From assembly GCF_040256395.1 (NCBI RefSeq), contig NZ_CP158299.1, forward strand, positions 1,951,501 through 2,015,500: 64,000 nt of DNA, given 5' to 3'. How positions within the stretch are numbered: the stretch's first letter is position 1; every line of letters starts with the position of its first letter. The translations under genes were made by a program, and so were the position numbers. Below the pieces are notes generated by a model. That model worked only from the letters and a program-made list of their open reading frames with translations. It did no database searches and was not told the origin of the DNA. This DNA is from Deinococcus sonorensis KR-87 (GTDB lineage: Bacteria; Deinococcota; Deinococci; Deinococcales; Deinococcaceae). This document shows positions 42,391-53,589 of this stretch, one piece after another.

Positions 42391-43933
42391 CTACACCCCG
42401 TTGCGGTACTTGCTGCGAAACCGCATTCTGGACGCCCGCTCGATCAGTTCGGCGGGCGTCTGCACGTCGGGGCCGGTCAGCGCATAGCCCAGGCTGGCGT
42501 GCACCACACGTTCGGTGCCGCCGCTGCGGCCCAGCACCTCGCCCATCCGTTCGGCGGTGCGGGCCAGCTGCTGCGCCTCGGCGTCGTCCAGCAGCACCGC
42601 GAACTCGTCCGGGCCCCAGCGGAACACCATGCTGCCGCGCCGCCGGGCGCCCCGCCGCTGGGCAGCCAGTTCACGCATCAGCTGCTGTTCCGCCTGCGTG
42701 GCCAGCGTCCCGCTGACGGCCCGCAGCGGGCTCAGGTCCACCAGCAGCAGGCCGATCGGGCGCTCCTCCCGCGTCTGCCAGCGGTGTTCGATGGCCCGGG
42801 TGAAGGCCAGCCGGTTGCCCAGGCCGGTGAGCGGGTCGCGGGTCACGAGGTTCTGCAGCTGCCACCAGCGTTCCAGCGCGACCAGCAGCGTGCCCAGAAT
42901 CGCGCACAGCGACAGGGTGACGCCGGGGAACTGCACGTTGGCCACCCACAGCGGCCCCGAGAACAGTACCGCTCCGCCGGCCAGCGCCGGCCCCCAGAAT
43001 CCGCGCAGCAGCACGGTGGCGAGCGCCGCTGCCACACCTAGCAGCAGTTCGGCCCACATCGGCATCCGCCGAAACGGCGCCGAGAGCAGCGACGAGACGG
43101 CCCGCGCCTGCAGCGCCACCTGCGGCACCGTGCGGCGGGCCACATCCTGCGCGGCTGGGCTGCCCTGCGCCGTCAGGCCGATCAAGACCACCCGGCCCTG
43201 CAGCTGAGCGCGGCTCAGGCCCGGCGTGCCGCTGATCAGCCTCAGGAACGACAGGGTGGGCAGCGAGCCGGTCGCATGATCCGGGTAGCGCAGCGTCCGG
43301 CGCTGCAACGAGGGCGCCACCGTCACGTTGGCCGCCGCACCCAGCTGAGCGCTGAAGCTGGCCACCAGCTGACCGCCGTTCAGACGCCCGCCGGTCTGGA
43401 AGCTGCGGACCACGCCGTCCGGGTCCAGATTGACGCTGGACAGGCCGAAGGCGGGCGGGGTCGCGCCGCGCAGCAGCGGATTCCGCTGGCCGGTGGGGTC
43501 ATCCGGCGGGGTGGCCAGCACCACCGGCGCCCGACGTCACCGCCTGCCGCACTGCCTCGTCGCCGGGGGCGGGGCCGCGGAGCGGGACATCCAGCCCCAC
43601 CGCCTGGACGCCCGCCTCATTCAGGGTGGTGAGGGCGCGCGCATACAGGGTGCGGTCCCAGCGGTCCGGGGCGCCGTAGGCGCGCACGGTGGCGTCGTCA
43701 ATGCCCACCACCAGCACGCGCGGGTCCAGGCGGGAGGGCAGGCCCCGGTTTAGGGCGTCCCAGAGGGCCGGGTTCTGCGGCAGGGCCAGCACCAGCAGGG
43801 TGGAGCCCAACAGGGCGAGCGGCACATTCAGCCGGATCAGGGTGGTGCCGGGCAACCTAAACCGGTACATCCGCCCCAGATCCGGCGCGGGGTGAAGGCA
43901 GGTTTCCACAGCCCGGCGTGTCCACCTTCTCAT
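42391..43933 (-). pseudogene. CHASE2-GGDEF protein (probable diguanylate cyclase), interrupted by a frameshift
   Basis: An N-terminal membrane helix is followed by an extracellular CHASE2 sensor (DPRVLVVGIDDATVRAYGAP, then LSSVNLDPDGVVRSF), further helices (about residues 280-350 of the joined protein) and a C-terminal GGDEF-like domain (RDPLTGLGNRLAF, and FRWGPDEFAVLL in place of GGDEF). The frame changes near 43525-43535: the first part ends in QAVTSGAGGAGHPAG-stop at 43499, and the rest continues in another frame as VVLATPPDDPTG. The active-site loop reads RWGPDEF, not GGDEF, so cyclase activity is doubtful even if the gene were whole. The start is uncertain (ATG 43933, GTG 43909 or ATG 43870). 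Confidence 0.8.
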
Positions 43934-43964
43934 TTTAGAGGAAATTTGTCACAAAACGTATACT
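43932..43964. promoter_or_regulatory. Divergent promoter region with a TTTGT-ACAAA palindrome
   Basis: A consensus-like TATACT (43959-43964, plus) serves the ABC-F gene and TAAAAT (43937-43932, minus) serves the CHASE2-GGDEF gene. Between them TTTGTCACAAA (43945-43955) is a perfect 5-bp inverted repeat around one base, a possible operator for one or both. The stretch is clearly AT-rich against its surroundings. Confidence 0.55.
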
Positions 43965-43971
43965 GATGGGC

Positions 43972-45849
<1,878 letters not shown>

Positions 45850-45863
45850 GGGAGAGGGCTAAA

Positions 45864-45900
45864 CAGCAGCGCGGTCCCTACACCAGGGGCCGCGCTGCTG
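45864..45900. terminator. Bidirectional terminator between the ABC-F gene and recJ
   Basis: CAGCAGCGCGG (45864-45874) pairs with CCGCGCTGCTG (45890-45900), extended by TCCCT/AGGGG to a 16-bp stem with an ACACC loop. T tracts are short on both sides (TTTAG on the minus strand). It lies between two convergent genes. Confidence 0.65.
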
Positions 45901-45937
45901 CCTGTGAGGTGCAGGGCGGGTGGACCGCCTCTGCCCC

Positions 45938-48016
45938 TCAGTCCGCCACGCCCGCCACTTCCACCGGCAGTGCCACGCCCTGCATCTTCAGCGCGGCCTC
46001 GGTCCAGCCCTCGTCGCTGAGGTGGCGGTACAGGTGCGCCCACTGCCAGCGCCGGTACGCGGCCGCCTGCGCCGGCGCGCCGCGTTCCCGCCCGGTGTAT
46101 CCGCCCAGATCGTCCAGCGTGCGCGGCCCCCAGGCAAAACTGACCCGTCCAGTACCGGCCGCAGCTGCGGCCAGCCAGCGGCCCAGCGTGTCTTCCGGCG
46201 GCAGGCCATACAGCACCACCTCGCCGCTCAGCCGGGCGTCTGGCCCCAGCAGCTGCACGCCGGGAATGTTCTCGGTCAGGTACTCGGCCACCTTGCCCTC
46301 GGCATAGGCGTTGGCGCCCGCCCGCAGGTGCTGCATGGCAGACTTGGGGTCCAGGCGCGGCAGGGAGAGCGAGGACGCCCCCTCACCGGCCAGGTCCAGC
46401 GGCGCCGCCGGGCGCAGGCCCTCCAGCATCAGCTCGGTGCGGACCCGGCCCCGGAATTCGTTCTGCTGGATGGTGGCCGCCAGGTCACGCAGGCCGGTCG
46501 GCAGCTGCGCCTCGCGGTACTTCACGCCGCGCACGCCCTCCAGCGTGAACTGCAGGGTGCCGGACGTCTTGCCCACCAGCCGGGGCTGCTCCAGTTCGCC
46601 GTGCAGGTGCCACAGCGGCGCGGCCATGCCCTCCCCGAACGGCTCGAAGCGCGCGATCTCCTCGGCGAAGGCGGGCGTTACCAGCGACACCGGTAGGCCC
46701 GCGTCCAGGGTCAGCAGCGGCACCGGGCGCGGAAACTGCCGGGCGTAGTCGTGCAGCCGCTCGCGCAGCGCCGGATACTGGCCGTCGCGCAGCGAGAAGC
46801 CGGCAGCCCCCGGATGCCCGCCGTATTTGTGCAGCAGGTCGGCGGCGTGGTGCAGGCCGCCCACCGCCGAGATGCCGGGCGTGCTGCGGACGCTGCCCTT
46901 GCCCTGCGCCACGATGTACACCGGCTTGTGGTACGCCTCCAGCAGCTTGGCGGCCACAATGCCCATCACGCCGGGATGCCAGTCCGGGTGCGTCACCACG
47001 ATGGCCGGGTCGCTGGGGTCGGCCATTTGCAGCGCCTGCTGGTACATCTGGTCCTGCAGCACGCGCCGGTCGGCGTTGCGCGCCTCCAGATACACCGCCA
47101 GCTCCTGCGCGCGGCGGGTGCTGTCGGTGGTGAGCAGCTCCAGCGCAAGGTCAGCCTCGCCCAGGCGCCCGGCCGCGTTGATGCGGGGCGCCAGCACGAA
47201 CGCCACGTTGCGGGTCGTCATCTCCGCATCCGGCTGGCCGTCCATCAGCGCCCGCAGGCCCGGCAGGGTGGTGCGGCGGAAGCCCTTCAGCCCCGCCTGC
47301 ACCAGCGCCCGGTTCTCGCCCAGCAGCGGGGCCACGTCCGCGATGGTGCCGAGCGTCGCCAGCGGCGCGTACTGCAGCGGCTCCGGCTCGCCCAGCTCCT
47401 CGTGCACCGCCCACAGCAGGTGGTACGCCACGCCCGCGCCGGTCAGGTTGTGCAGCGCCGGGTCGTAGTGGGCCGTCAGTTTCGGGTGCGCCACCAGGCA
47501 ATCGGGAAAGTCCGGGCCGGGCGAGTGGTGGTCGGTGACGATCACCTCCAGGCCCCGGCTCAGCAGGCTGCGCACCTCCTCCAGGTTGGTCACGCCGCAG
47601 TCCACCGTCACCAGTACGTCGCAGGCTTCGGCGTGTTCCTCCACCCGGTCCAGGTGAATGCCGTAGCCTTCCTTGAGGCGGTGCGGAATGAAGCCGTGGA
47701 CGTTCGCGCCCAGGGCGCGCAGCCCCAGCACCAACACGGCGGTGGCCGTCACGCCGTCGGCGTCGTAGTCGCCGTGGATGCGGATGGTCTTTTCCAGCCG
47801 GATCGCCTGCACCAGCCGCCGGGCCGCCTCGTGCAGGCCGGGGTTGGGGGTGAGTACGCGCTCCGGGAACAGGTGCTCGCGGCGCAGGCCACGGGCGTGC
47901 AGCAGCTGGGCCAGCGGGGCCGGCACCTCGAATTCGGTCATGGTGCCGAGCAGCTCGCTCAGGCTGGCGGGGGCGGCCAGCTGCCAGCGCGGCACCGTCG
48001 GGAGGGGAGTTTTCAT
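45938..48016 (-). CDS. recJ: Single-stranded-DNA-specific exonuclease RecJ
   Basis: A 692-residue 5'-3' exonuclease of recombination and repair, acting in the RecFOR pathway that Deinococcus relies on (it lacks RecBC). The DHH-family metal residues are Asp83, Asp85 and Asp87 (HGDYDADGVTA), Asp139 (VTVDCGVTN) and Asp162-His163-His164 (TDHHSPG). NAAGRLGEADLALELL and the DHHA1 motif GGHPGAAGFSL follow. The C-terminal 150 residues form the extra domain typical of Deinococcus-Thermus RecJ. The ATG overlaps the LapA-like stop by 4 bp. Confidence 0.96.
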   Translation of the reverse strand: MKTPLPTVPRWQLAAPASLSELLGTMTEFEVPAPLAQLLHARGLRREHLFPERVLTPNPGLHEAARRLVQAIRLEKTIRIHGDYDADGVTATAVLVLGLRALGANVHGFIPHRLKEGYGIHLDRVEEHAEACDVLVTVDCGVTNLEEVRSLLSRGLEVIVTDHHSPGPDFPDCLVAHPKLTAHYDPALHNLTGAGVAYHLLWAVHEELGEPEPLQYAPLATLGTIADVAPLLGENRALVQAGLKGFRRTTLPGLRALMDGQPDAEMTTRNVAFVLAPRINAAGRLGEADLALELLTTDSTRRAQELAVYLEARNADRRVLQDQMYQQALQMADPSDPAIVVTHPDWHPGVMGIVAAKLLEAYHKPVYIVAQGKGSVRSTPGISAVGGLHHAADLLHKYGGHPGAAGFSLRDGQYPALRERLHDYARQFPRPVPLLTLDAGLPVSLVTPAFAEEIARFEPFGEGMAAPLWHLHGELEQPRLVGKTSGTLQFTLEGVRGVKYREAQLPTGLRDLAATIQQNEFRGRVRTELMLEGLRPAAPLDLAGEGASSLSLPRLDPKSAMQHLRAGANAYAEGKVAEYLTENIPGVQLLGPDARLSGEVVLYGLPPEDTLGRWLAAAAAGTGRVSFAWGPRTLDDLGGYTGRERGAPAQAAAYRRWQWAHLYRHLSDEGWTEAALKMQGVALPVEVAGVAD

Positions 48017-48369
48017 GTGGAGAGCACCGTTTCTGGAGTGGAGTCCGGCTGCGTGTCCGGGGTGGGGGCTGCCTGCAGCATCACCGCCTGAAGGGTGGCC
48101 TGAAGCCGCTCCTCCGCCTGACGGCGGCGGGTCTGGTCCTGCCGCCGACGCCAGCTGAGCTGCAGATGGCGCGGCAGGATCAGCAGCGCCACATACAGCC
48201 CCCCGGCCAGCAGGCTCAGCGCGACCACCGCGCCGGCCGGCAGCACCGCCTCGCGGCCGGCGAACAGCAGCGGCAGCCGCACCGACACCGGGTTTTCCAG
48301 CGACACCAGCACGGCGTAGCCGCTGAGGGCCAGCAGCACCAGCACCTGGATCAGCTGAATCACGCGCAT
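48013..48369 (-). CDS. LapA-domain (DUF1049) small membrane protein
   Basis: A 118-residue protein with two membrane helices (about 5-25 and 40-62) joined by the family signature SLENPVSVRLPLLFAG, then a basic cytosolic helix (WRRRQDQTRRRQAEERL) and a polar tail. In E. coli a relative (LapA) helps lipopolysaccharide assembly; the role here is unknown. The start is ATG 48369: TACACT (minus strand, 48376-48381) ends 6 nt before it, while the longer GTG start at 48375 directly abuts the -10 box and would not be in the mRNA. It is co-transcribed with recJ. Confidence 0.8.
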   Translation of the reverse strand: MRVIQLIQVLVLLALSGYAVLVSLENPVSVRLPLLFAGREAVLPAGAVVALSLLAGGLYVALLILPRHLQLSWRRRQDQTRRRQAEERLQATLQAVMLQAAPTPDTQPDSTPETVLST

Positions 48370-48414
48370 GAACACAGTGTAAAGCGGGCGGGGGGTTCGG
48401 GCGTGAGGCCAGCG

Positions 48415-48445
48415 AAAACCGGCCGGGGAAGCGTTCCCCGGCCGG
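48415..48445 (-). terminator. Rho-independent terminator of secDF
   Basis: A perfect 12-bp stem (CCGGCCGGGGAA, 48419-48430, with TTCCCCGGCCGG, 48434-48445) has a GCG loop and is followed on the minus strand by TTTT (48418-48415). It starts 17 bp after the secDF stop. Confidence 0.8.
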
Positions 48446-48462
48446 CTTGTCTTGATCTGGTG

Positions 48463-50748
48463 TTACTGCGCCGGGCCGGTGGCGGCCGTCTTGCCCTTGC
48501 GGCCCTCGGCACGCTCCTCGAAGAACACGACCATCGGCGAGACGATGTAGATGCTGCTGTACGTCCCGACCACGATGCCCACGATCATAGCGATGGAGAA
48601 GTCGCGCAGCACCGGCCCGCCGAAGATCAGCAGGCTGACCAGCGGGAGCAGGGTGCTGATGCTGGTCATGACGGTGCGCGACAGCGTCTGGTTGATGCTG
48701 GTGTTCACGATCTCGCGTGAGCTGCGCCCCCGCATCAGCCGGTGGTTCTCACGGATGCGGTCCGAGACGATGATCGAGTCGTTGAGCGAGTACCCGATCA
48801 CGGTCAGGATCGCCGCCACGGTGGCGATGCTGAACTCCAGGTGCAGCAGGCTGTAGAGGCCCATCACGATGGCCACGTCGTGGAACACCGCGAACACCGA
48901 GCCGATGCCGGTGACGGCGTCGAAGCGGAACCACACGTACACCAGAATCAGGCCCAGGCCCAGCAGCACCGCGTAGATGGTCTGGGTGGTGAGTTCCTGC
49001 CCCACCGCCGGCCCGATGGTCTCGGTCTGCTGCACCTCGCCGCCCGGCAGCGCCTGAATGCGGGTGGTCAGCTGACCGACCTCGGCCGTGGTGAGTTCCG
49101 GCACCTTGATGCTGTAGCTCGCTCCCTCCACCCCCGGCGTCACGCTGCGCTGGATGGTGCTGTTCTGGGCCGTCACCTTGGCCACGCCGGCCCCGGTCAC
49201 GGCGCTGCGCACCTGATCCACGTTGGTGGCGGTGCTGGTCCGCACCGTCAGGTTGGTGCCGCTGGTGAAGTCCACGCCGTAATCCAGCCCGCGCACGCCC
49301 AGCAGGATGGCGCCCGCCAGCGCCAGCAGCAGGCTGATGCTGGTGACCACCGGGGCGACCCGGATGTAGTTGAACTTCGGCACGCCGATGCGGCGCGGGG
49401 CCGAGAAGTCGCGGCGGCGCGCCAGCGCCTGCATCATCCACTTGGCGAACACCAGGTTCGAGAAGGCCGAGGCCAGCACGCCGATGATCAGCGTGACGGC
49501 AAAGCCCTTCACCGGACCCGACGCGAACTGGTACAGCGCCGCCGCCGACAGCAGGTGCGAAGCGTTCACGTCCAGGATGGTCAGGGTGGAGTGCTCATAC
49601 CCGGTCTGGATGCTGTTCTTGATGCCCTTGCCGCGCGCCAGCTCTTCCTTGATGCGCTCGAAGCTGATCACGTTGCCGTCGATGGCCGCGCCGATGGTCA
49701 GCACCAGACCGGCGATGCCCGGCAGCGTCAGGGTGGCCCCGAAGCCGCCCAGCACGCCCAGGATGATGATGCTGGAGAACAGCAGGCCCAGCGCGCCCAC
49801 CAGCCCGAACCACAGGCCGTAGTAGAAGAACAGCATGCAGAACACCAGCGCGATGCCCACCAGCGCGGCGATGGCGCCGCTGCGGATCGCGTCGGCGCCC
49901 AGGCTCGGCCCGATGCTGCGCTCGGCGTCCACCTTGATCGGAATCGGCAGCGAGCCGCTGCGCAGCACCAGCGCCAGGGCGCTCGCCTCTTCCGCCGTGA
50001 AGTTGCCGCTGATCTGGAAGTTGTTGTACAGCGCCGACTGGATGGTGGCCACGCTCTTGATCTGGTTGTCCAGCACGATGGCCATCAGGCGGCCCACATT
50101 CTTGCCGGTGAAGTCGCCGAAGGCGGTGGCGCCCTTGGCGGTGGTGGTCACCTGCACCAGCCAGCGGCCGGTCTGCGGGTCGGTGCCGGCGGTGGCGCCG
50201 CCCACGATCTCACCGGTGGCCTGGACCGGCCCCAGGTCCTTGAGCGTGTAGCCGCCGGACCCGGGGTGCTGCTGGGCGACCGTCGCGTCGCCCTTGGCGT
50301 TCGGATTCACCAGTCTGAACTCCAGCTGCGCCTGCTGGCCGATAATGCTGCGGGCGCGGGCCTGCACGGCGGGTGTGGCGCCGGGAATCTCCACCACCAC
50401 GCGCTTGCCGCCGGCCACCGTCACGGTCGGCTCGGTCACGCCCAGCGAGTTGATGCGGTTCTCGATGATGGTCTTGATCTGGTCCAGCTGGTCGCGGCTG
50501 GCCACGCCAGTCTTGGGCGACAGTTCGATTCTCAGGCCGCCCTTGAGGTCCAGGCCCAGCGTGATGAACTGATACTGATCGTCCCAGAGCGAGAAGGGCG
50601 TCTGGCGGTGCTCCCAGGGTCGCCACACGAACAGCAGGCTGCCGACCAGGACCAGCAGCAGCAGAATCGGGGTCCAGGGGCTGTTCTTGCGCGGCGGGGT
50701 GCGCCGGGCATTGGGGCGCTTGCGCGCGTTGGGATTCATCAGGGACAT
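48463..50748 (-). CDS. secDF: Fused protein translocase subunit SecDF
   Basis: A 761-residue membrane protein with 12 helices that uses the proton gradient to pull proteins through SecYEG. The SecD half has LGLDLKGGLRIELSP, the large P1 domain and VGIALVFCMLFFYYGLW; the SecF half starts near residue 440 (KFNYIRVAPVVTSISLLLAL) with GLDYGVDFTSGTNL. As in Thermus, both are one polypeptide. The start is ATG 50748 (MSLMNPNARKRPNARR), a positively charged N-terminus; the frame is open further upstream but without similarity. The gene upstream on the same strand is a small hypothetical, 59 bp away. Confidence 0.95.
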   Translation of the reverse strand: MSLMNPNARKRPNARRTPPRKNSPWTPILLLLVLVGSLLFVWRPWEHRQTPFSLWDDQYQFITLGLDLKGGLRIELSPKTGVASRDQLDQIKTIIENRINSLGVTEPTVTVAGGKRVVVEIPGATPAVQARARSIIGQQAQLEFRLVNPNAKGDATVAQQHPGSGGYTLKDLGPVQATGEIVGGATAGTDPQTGRWLVQVTTTAKGATAFGDFTGKNVGRLMAIVLDNQIKSVATIQSALYNNFQISGNFTAEEASALALVLRSGSLPIPIKVDAERSIGPSLGADAIRSGAIAALVGIALVFCMLFFYYGLWFGLVGALGLLFSSIIILGVLGGFGATLTLPGIAGLVLTIGAAIDGNVISFERIKEELARGKGIKNSIQTGYEHSTLTILDVNASHLLSAAALYQFASGPVKGFAVTLIIGVLASAFSNLVFAKWMMQALARRRDFSAPRRIGVPKFNYIRVAPVVTSISLLLALAGAILLGVRGLDYGVDFTSGTNLTVRTSTATNVDQVRSAVTGAGVAKVTAQNSTIQRSVTPGVEGASYSIKVPELTTAEVGQLTTRIQALPGGEVQQTETIGPAVGQELTTQTIYAVLLGLGLILVYVWFRFDAVTGIGSVFAVFHDVAIVMGLYSLLHLEFSIATVAAILTVIGYSLNDSIIVSDRIRENHRLMRGRSSREIVNTSINQTLSRTVMTSISTLLPLVSLLIFGGPVLRDFSIAMIVGIVVGTYSSIYIVSPMVVFFEERAEGRKGKTAATGPAQ

Positions 50749-50807
50749 GACACTCCAGTGGAACGGATGGGGGAGGGCGGAACGGGGCGGGGCCAGCAGC
50801 CCGCGGT

Positions 50808-51149
50808 TCAGCCGCCGTCGGTGTTCAGCCGGCCCAGCGTCAGCAGGTCCGGGCGGCGGGCCACGGCGGTCCGGTGCACCGGCAGCGTCAGGTCCGGCCA
50901 GCCAGACCCGGGCAGGTGCGCCACGCTGCCGGGCGGTCCCGGCAGCAGCGGCACGCCCGGCTGCGGCGTGGGCGCGGGCCGCAGGTCCGGCAGCACCGGC
51001 AGGCTGGCGCTGGCGCTGGGTGGACGGCTGTGGCCTTCCTGGTTCGGCTGCCAGCCGAGCAGCACCGCCAGCAGCGAGAGCAGCGCCAGCAGACCGGTGA
51101 AGGTCCGGGGGCGCGGCAACGGCAGCGGTGGCAGGCGGAGGCGGCTCAT
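50808..51149 (-). CDS. Small proline-rich membrane-anchored hypothetical protein
   Basis: A 113-residue protein upstream of secDF. One helix (about 18-36, TFTGLLALLSLLAVLLG) follows a basic N-terminus, then a Pro/Ser-rich segment (about 40-80) and a short C-terminal part. It looks like a single-pass protein with its tail outside the cell. I do not recognise the family. It is probably co-transcribed with secDF; the frame is open well upstream but overlaps the methyltransferase gene on the other strand. Confidence 0.5.
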   Translation of the reverse strand: MSRLRLPPLPLPRPRTFTGLLALLSLLAVLLGWQPNQEGHSRPPSASASLPVLPDLRPAPTPQPGVPLLPGPPGSVAHLPGSGWPDLTLPVHRTAVARRPDLLTLGRLNTDGG

Positions 51150-51302
51150 GGCAGGCTGTTCGGCGCGGCGGCGGCCCCACCGGTCACGGCGGGCGGCGGC
51201 GCAGACACTCCACCATAGCAAACCCCTGCCGGGGCGGGGCGGCCCGGCAGCACAGTGGGGGTGGTCCGGCGCGGCGCAGCGGCGTGCTTCATACTGGGCG
51301 CA

Positions 51303-52100
51303 ATGCTTCAGACGGAAACCATCACCTCGGTCCACAACCCCCAGCTCAAGCGGCTGGTCCGGCTGCACCATCGCCGCGACCGTGAACGCGAGGGGGTGTG
51401 GCTGATCGAGGGCGCCCGGGAGGTGCAGCGGGCGCTGGACGGCGGGCTGTCGCTGCAGATGCTGTACCTGTGCCCGGAGCTGTACAGCGACGAGGGCCGC
51501 GCGCTGGTGCCCCGGATGCCCTCGCCGCAGACGCTGGTGGCCCGCCCCGCGTTTGAGCGGGTCAGCCACCGCGAGAATCCGGACGGGGTGCTGGCCGTGT
51601 GCCTGACCCCGCAGCCGTCGCTGCCGCCGGTCGGGCCGGACGCGCTGGTGCTGGTGCTGGTGGGCCTGGAGAAGCCCGGCAACCTGGGCGCCCTGCTGCG
51701 CACCGCCGATGGGGTGGGCGTGGACGCGGTGCTGCTGACCGGCAGCGGCACCGACCTGGGCAACCCCAACGTGATCCGCAGCAGCCAGGGCAGCGTGTTC
51801 ACCCAGCCGGTGGCGGCGCTGGAGGCCCAGGCGGCGCTGACGTGGCTGCGTGAACACCACTTCGTGCTGGTGGCCTGCACGCCGGAGGCGGAGCAGCCGT
51901 ACTGGTCGGCCCCGCTGACCGGGCGGGTGGCGCTGCTGCTGGGCAGCGAGCACGACGGGCTGCCGCCCGAGTGGCGTGAGGCCGCCGACCTGCGGGTCAG
52001 CATTCCGATGCGGGGTCAGGCCGACAGCCTGAACGTCGCCACGGCCGGCGCGCTGGTGCTGTACGAGAGCTTGCGCCAGCGGCAGGGGCGCGGCGGATGA
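51303..52100 (+). CDS. SpoU-family (TrmH-like) RNA 2'-O-methyltransferase
   Basis: A 265-residue SPOUT enzyme that transfers a methyl group from SAM to a ribose 2'-OH in rRNA or tRNA. An N-terminal substrate-binding part ([19 protein letters not shown], then [12 protein letters not shown]) precedes the knot domain with its three motifs: [31 protein letters not shown] and [18 protein letters not shown]. The target RNA is not evident. CATACT (51290-51295) ends 7 nt before the ATG at 51303, a leaderless start; an in-frame codon at 51255 lies before that promoter. It overlaps the next gene by 4 bp. Confidence 0.9.
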   Translation: MLQTETITSVHNPQLKRLVRLHHRRDREREGVWLIEGAREVQRALDGGLSLQMLYLCPELYSDEGRALVPRMPSPQTLVARPAFERVSHRENPDGVLAVCLTPQPSLPPVGPDALVLVLVGLEKPGNLGALLRTADGVGVDAVLLTGSGTDLGNPNVIRSSQGSVFTQPVAALEAQAALTWLREHHFVLVACTPEAEQPYWSAPLTGRVALLLGSEHDGLPPEWREAADLRVSIPMRGQADSLNVATAGALVLYESLRQRQGRGG

Positions 52101-53254
52101 GCGAGGTCTACCGGAACTGGCTGCGCGAGCAGCTGAGTGCGGTACTGGACCCGGCCGAGGCGGAGCTGCTGGTCCGCCGATCGGTGCAGCGGCATGGCTG
52201 GGGCGGCACACACGTGTTCGGTCCGCGCGAGGTGGTGACCACCCTGCAGGACGTGTATGTCCAGCTGCGGCAGCGTCTGGGCGAGGCCCAGGCTGACCGC
52301 TGGGTGGAGCACACCACCTCGGAGCTGTACCGCTTCATGGCGCAGGTGCCGCCGCCGGACGAGGCTGCCCCAGCGGCGGCACCTGCCGTCACGGTGCGCT
52401 GGGGCCGCCGCGCCCACGACCTGCCGCTGCTGCTGGCCCGGGTGAATATGGAGGCGGCGCAGCACGCCCTGGAAACGGTTCACGCTACACCGGAGCTGAT
52501 GCGGGTGCCGGGGCTGCTGCGGGCCGCGGAGTGGGACGTGCAGACGGCCCGGGCCGAACTGCGCCGCTGGGAGGCCGAGGAGCGGCTGGCAGCCCTGCAG
52601 GCGCAGCATTCCCGCAGCGAGCTGGCCGACGAGCTGCGCAGCGCCCAGGCCCAGGAGCGGCTGCAGGACCTGACGGTCCGGGCGCTGGAGGGTGAACTGG
52701 CATTTGAGCGGGCTGCCCAGCAGCGCGGCAGTCTGCCGTCGGGCAGCAGTGGTCTGGAGACCCAGCTGGCCCATCAGCGGCTGCTGCTGGCGCAGACGCG
52801 GGGCTTTCTGGCGGCGTTCAGTTCCCTGACCGCGGACATGCCCACCTCACCGCCGCAGGATCAGCCCTTCATGGCCGGGTCGCCACTGTTCCGGGTGCAG
52901 CAGGCCCGGGTGGGGGGCACAGCGCTGGCGGAGCAGCTGACCTCACTGGTCCCGCAGGCGCGCGTCGCCCCGTCCGCCCTGACCCGGATCGAGGACGAGG
53001 TGGCCTCGCTGCTCCACGACACGCTGGAAACGGCGCGGCGGCATCAGGCGCAGTTCACCGAGCTGCGGGCCAGAAGTCAGCTGCTGGAGCAGCGGTTGAG
53101 TCAGCTGTCCAGTGAACAGCCGGATCCGCTGCTGCTGGCCCGCGTTCAGGTGGACGTGCAGCAGACCGGCGCGGCCATCCGGCTCCACAGCGACCACCTG
53201 CTGGAGGCGCTCAGCGTGCTGAACTCGGTGGCGGAGCTGACCCGGCAACGCTGA
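52097..53254 (+). CDS. Coiled-coil hypothetical protein
   Basis: A 385-residue soluble protein I do not recognise. Residues 1-90 form a Trp/His-containing region; about 120-215 is a long Ala/Glu/Arg-rich coiled coil ([19 protein letters not shown]), with a second one at about 295-350 ([20 protein letters not shown]). No catalytic motif or signal peptide is visible. The ATG overlaps the methyltransferase stop (ATGA), so the two are translated together, but a functional link is not established. It may be a lineage-specific structural or scaffolding protein. Confidence 0.7.
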   Translation: MSEVYRNWLREQLSAVLDPAEAELLVRRSVQRHGWGGTHVFGPREVVTTLQDVYVQLRQRLGEAQADRWVEHTTSELYRFMAQVPPPDEAAPAAAPAVTVRWGRRAHDLPLLLARVNMEAAQHALETVHATPELMRVPGLLRAAEWDVQTARAELRRWEAEERLAALQAQHSRSELADELRSAQAQERLQDLTVRALEGELAFERAAQQRGSLPSGSSGLETQLAHQRLLLAQTRGFLAAFSSLTADMPTSPPQDQPFMAGSPLFRVQQARVGGTALAEQLTSLVPQARVAPSALTRIEDEVASLLHDTLETARRHQAQFTELRARSQLLEQRLSQLSSEQPDPLLLARVQVDVQQTGAAIRLHSDHLLEALSVLNSVAELTRQR

Positions 53255-53324
53255 CCCCGTAATATGAACACACCAATCAGGTGAGACATGAACTTTTCAC
53301 CCGCAGCTTCGGTACACTGATCTC

Positions 53325-53549
53325 ATGATTCGTCACCTCAGCGACACCCGCACGGCGGAAGGCCGTGTCCGGTTTCTGCTGCAGAACGGTCAGGTGCTGC
53401 TCAGTGCAGAGGGGCCCGGCTGGACCCATCAGTCCACCCACCTGACGCTGGAGCGGGCAGCGCTGCAGGTGGCGCTGTTGCCGCAGGTGTCGCAGGCGCT
53501 GTACGAGTCGGCCCTGAGCGAACTGGAGCGTCAGGCACAGATGGAATAG
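53325..53549 (+). CDS. Small hypothetical protein
   Basis: A 74-residue protein with no recognised family. It reads like a small beta-plus-helix domain (GRVRFLLQNGQVLLSAEGP followed by a helical C-terminus). A -10 box TACACT (53313-53318) ends 6 nt before the ATG, and a terminator follows 2 bp after the stop, so it has the full layout of a single leaderless gene. That layout is the main reason to believe it is real. Confidence 0.65.
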   Translation: MIRHLSDTRTAEGRVRFLLQNGQVLLSAEGPGWTHQSTHLTLERAALQVALLPQVSQALYESALSELERQAQME

Positions 53550-53551
53550 AA

Positions 53552-53574
53552 CACCGGCCCGAACAGGGCCGGTG
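53552..53574. terminator. Terminator between the gene at 53325 and uvrD
   Basis: A perfect 9-bp stem CACCGGCCC / GGGCCGGTG with a GAACA loop lies between two convergent stops (53549 and 53590). Minus-strand continuation is GTTCTATT. It can serve both genes. Confidence 0.7.
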
Positions 53575-53589
53575 GTTGCTCTGGGTGGC

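Noticed and set aside
51255..51302. Upstream in-frame start for the SpoU methyltransferase
   Set aside because: It lies before the -10 box that precedes ATG 51303 by 7 nt and adds residues without family similarity.
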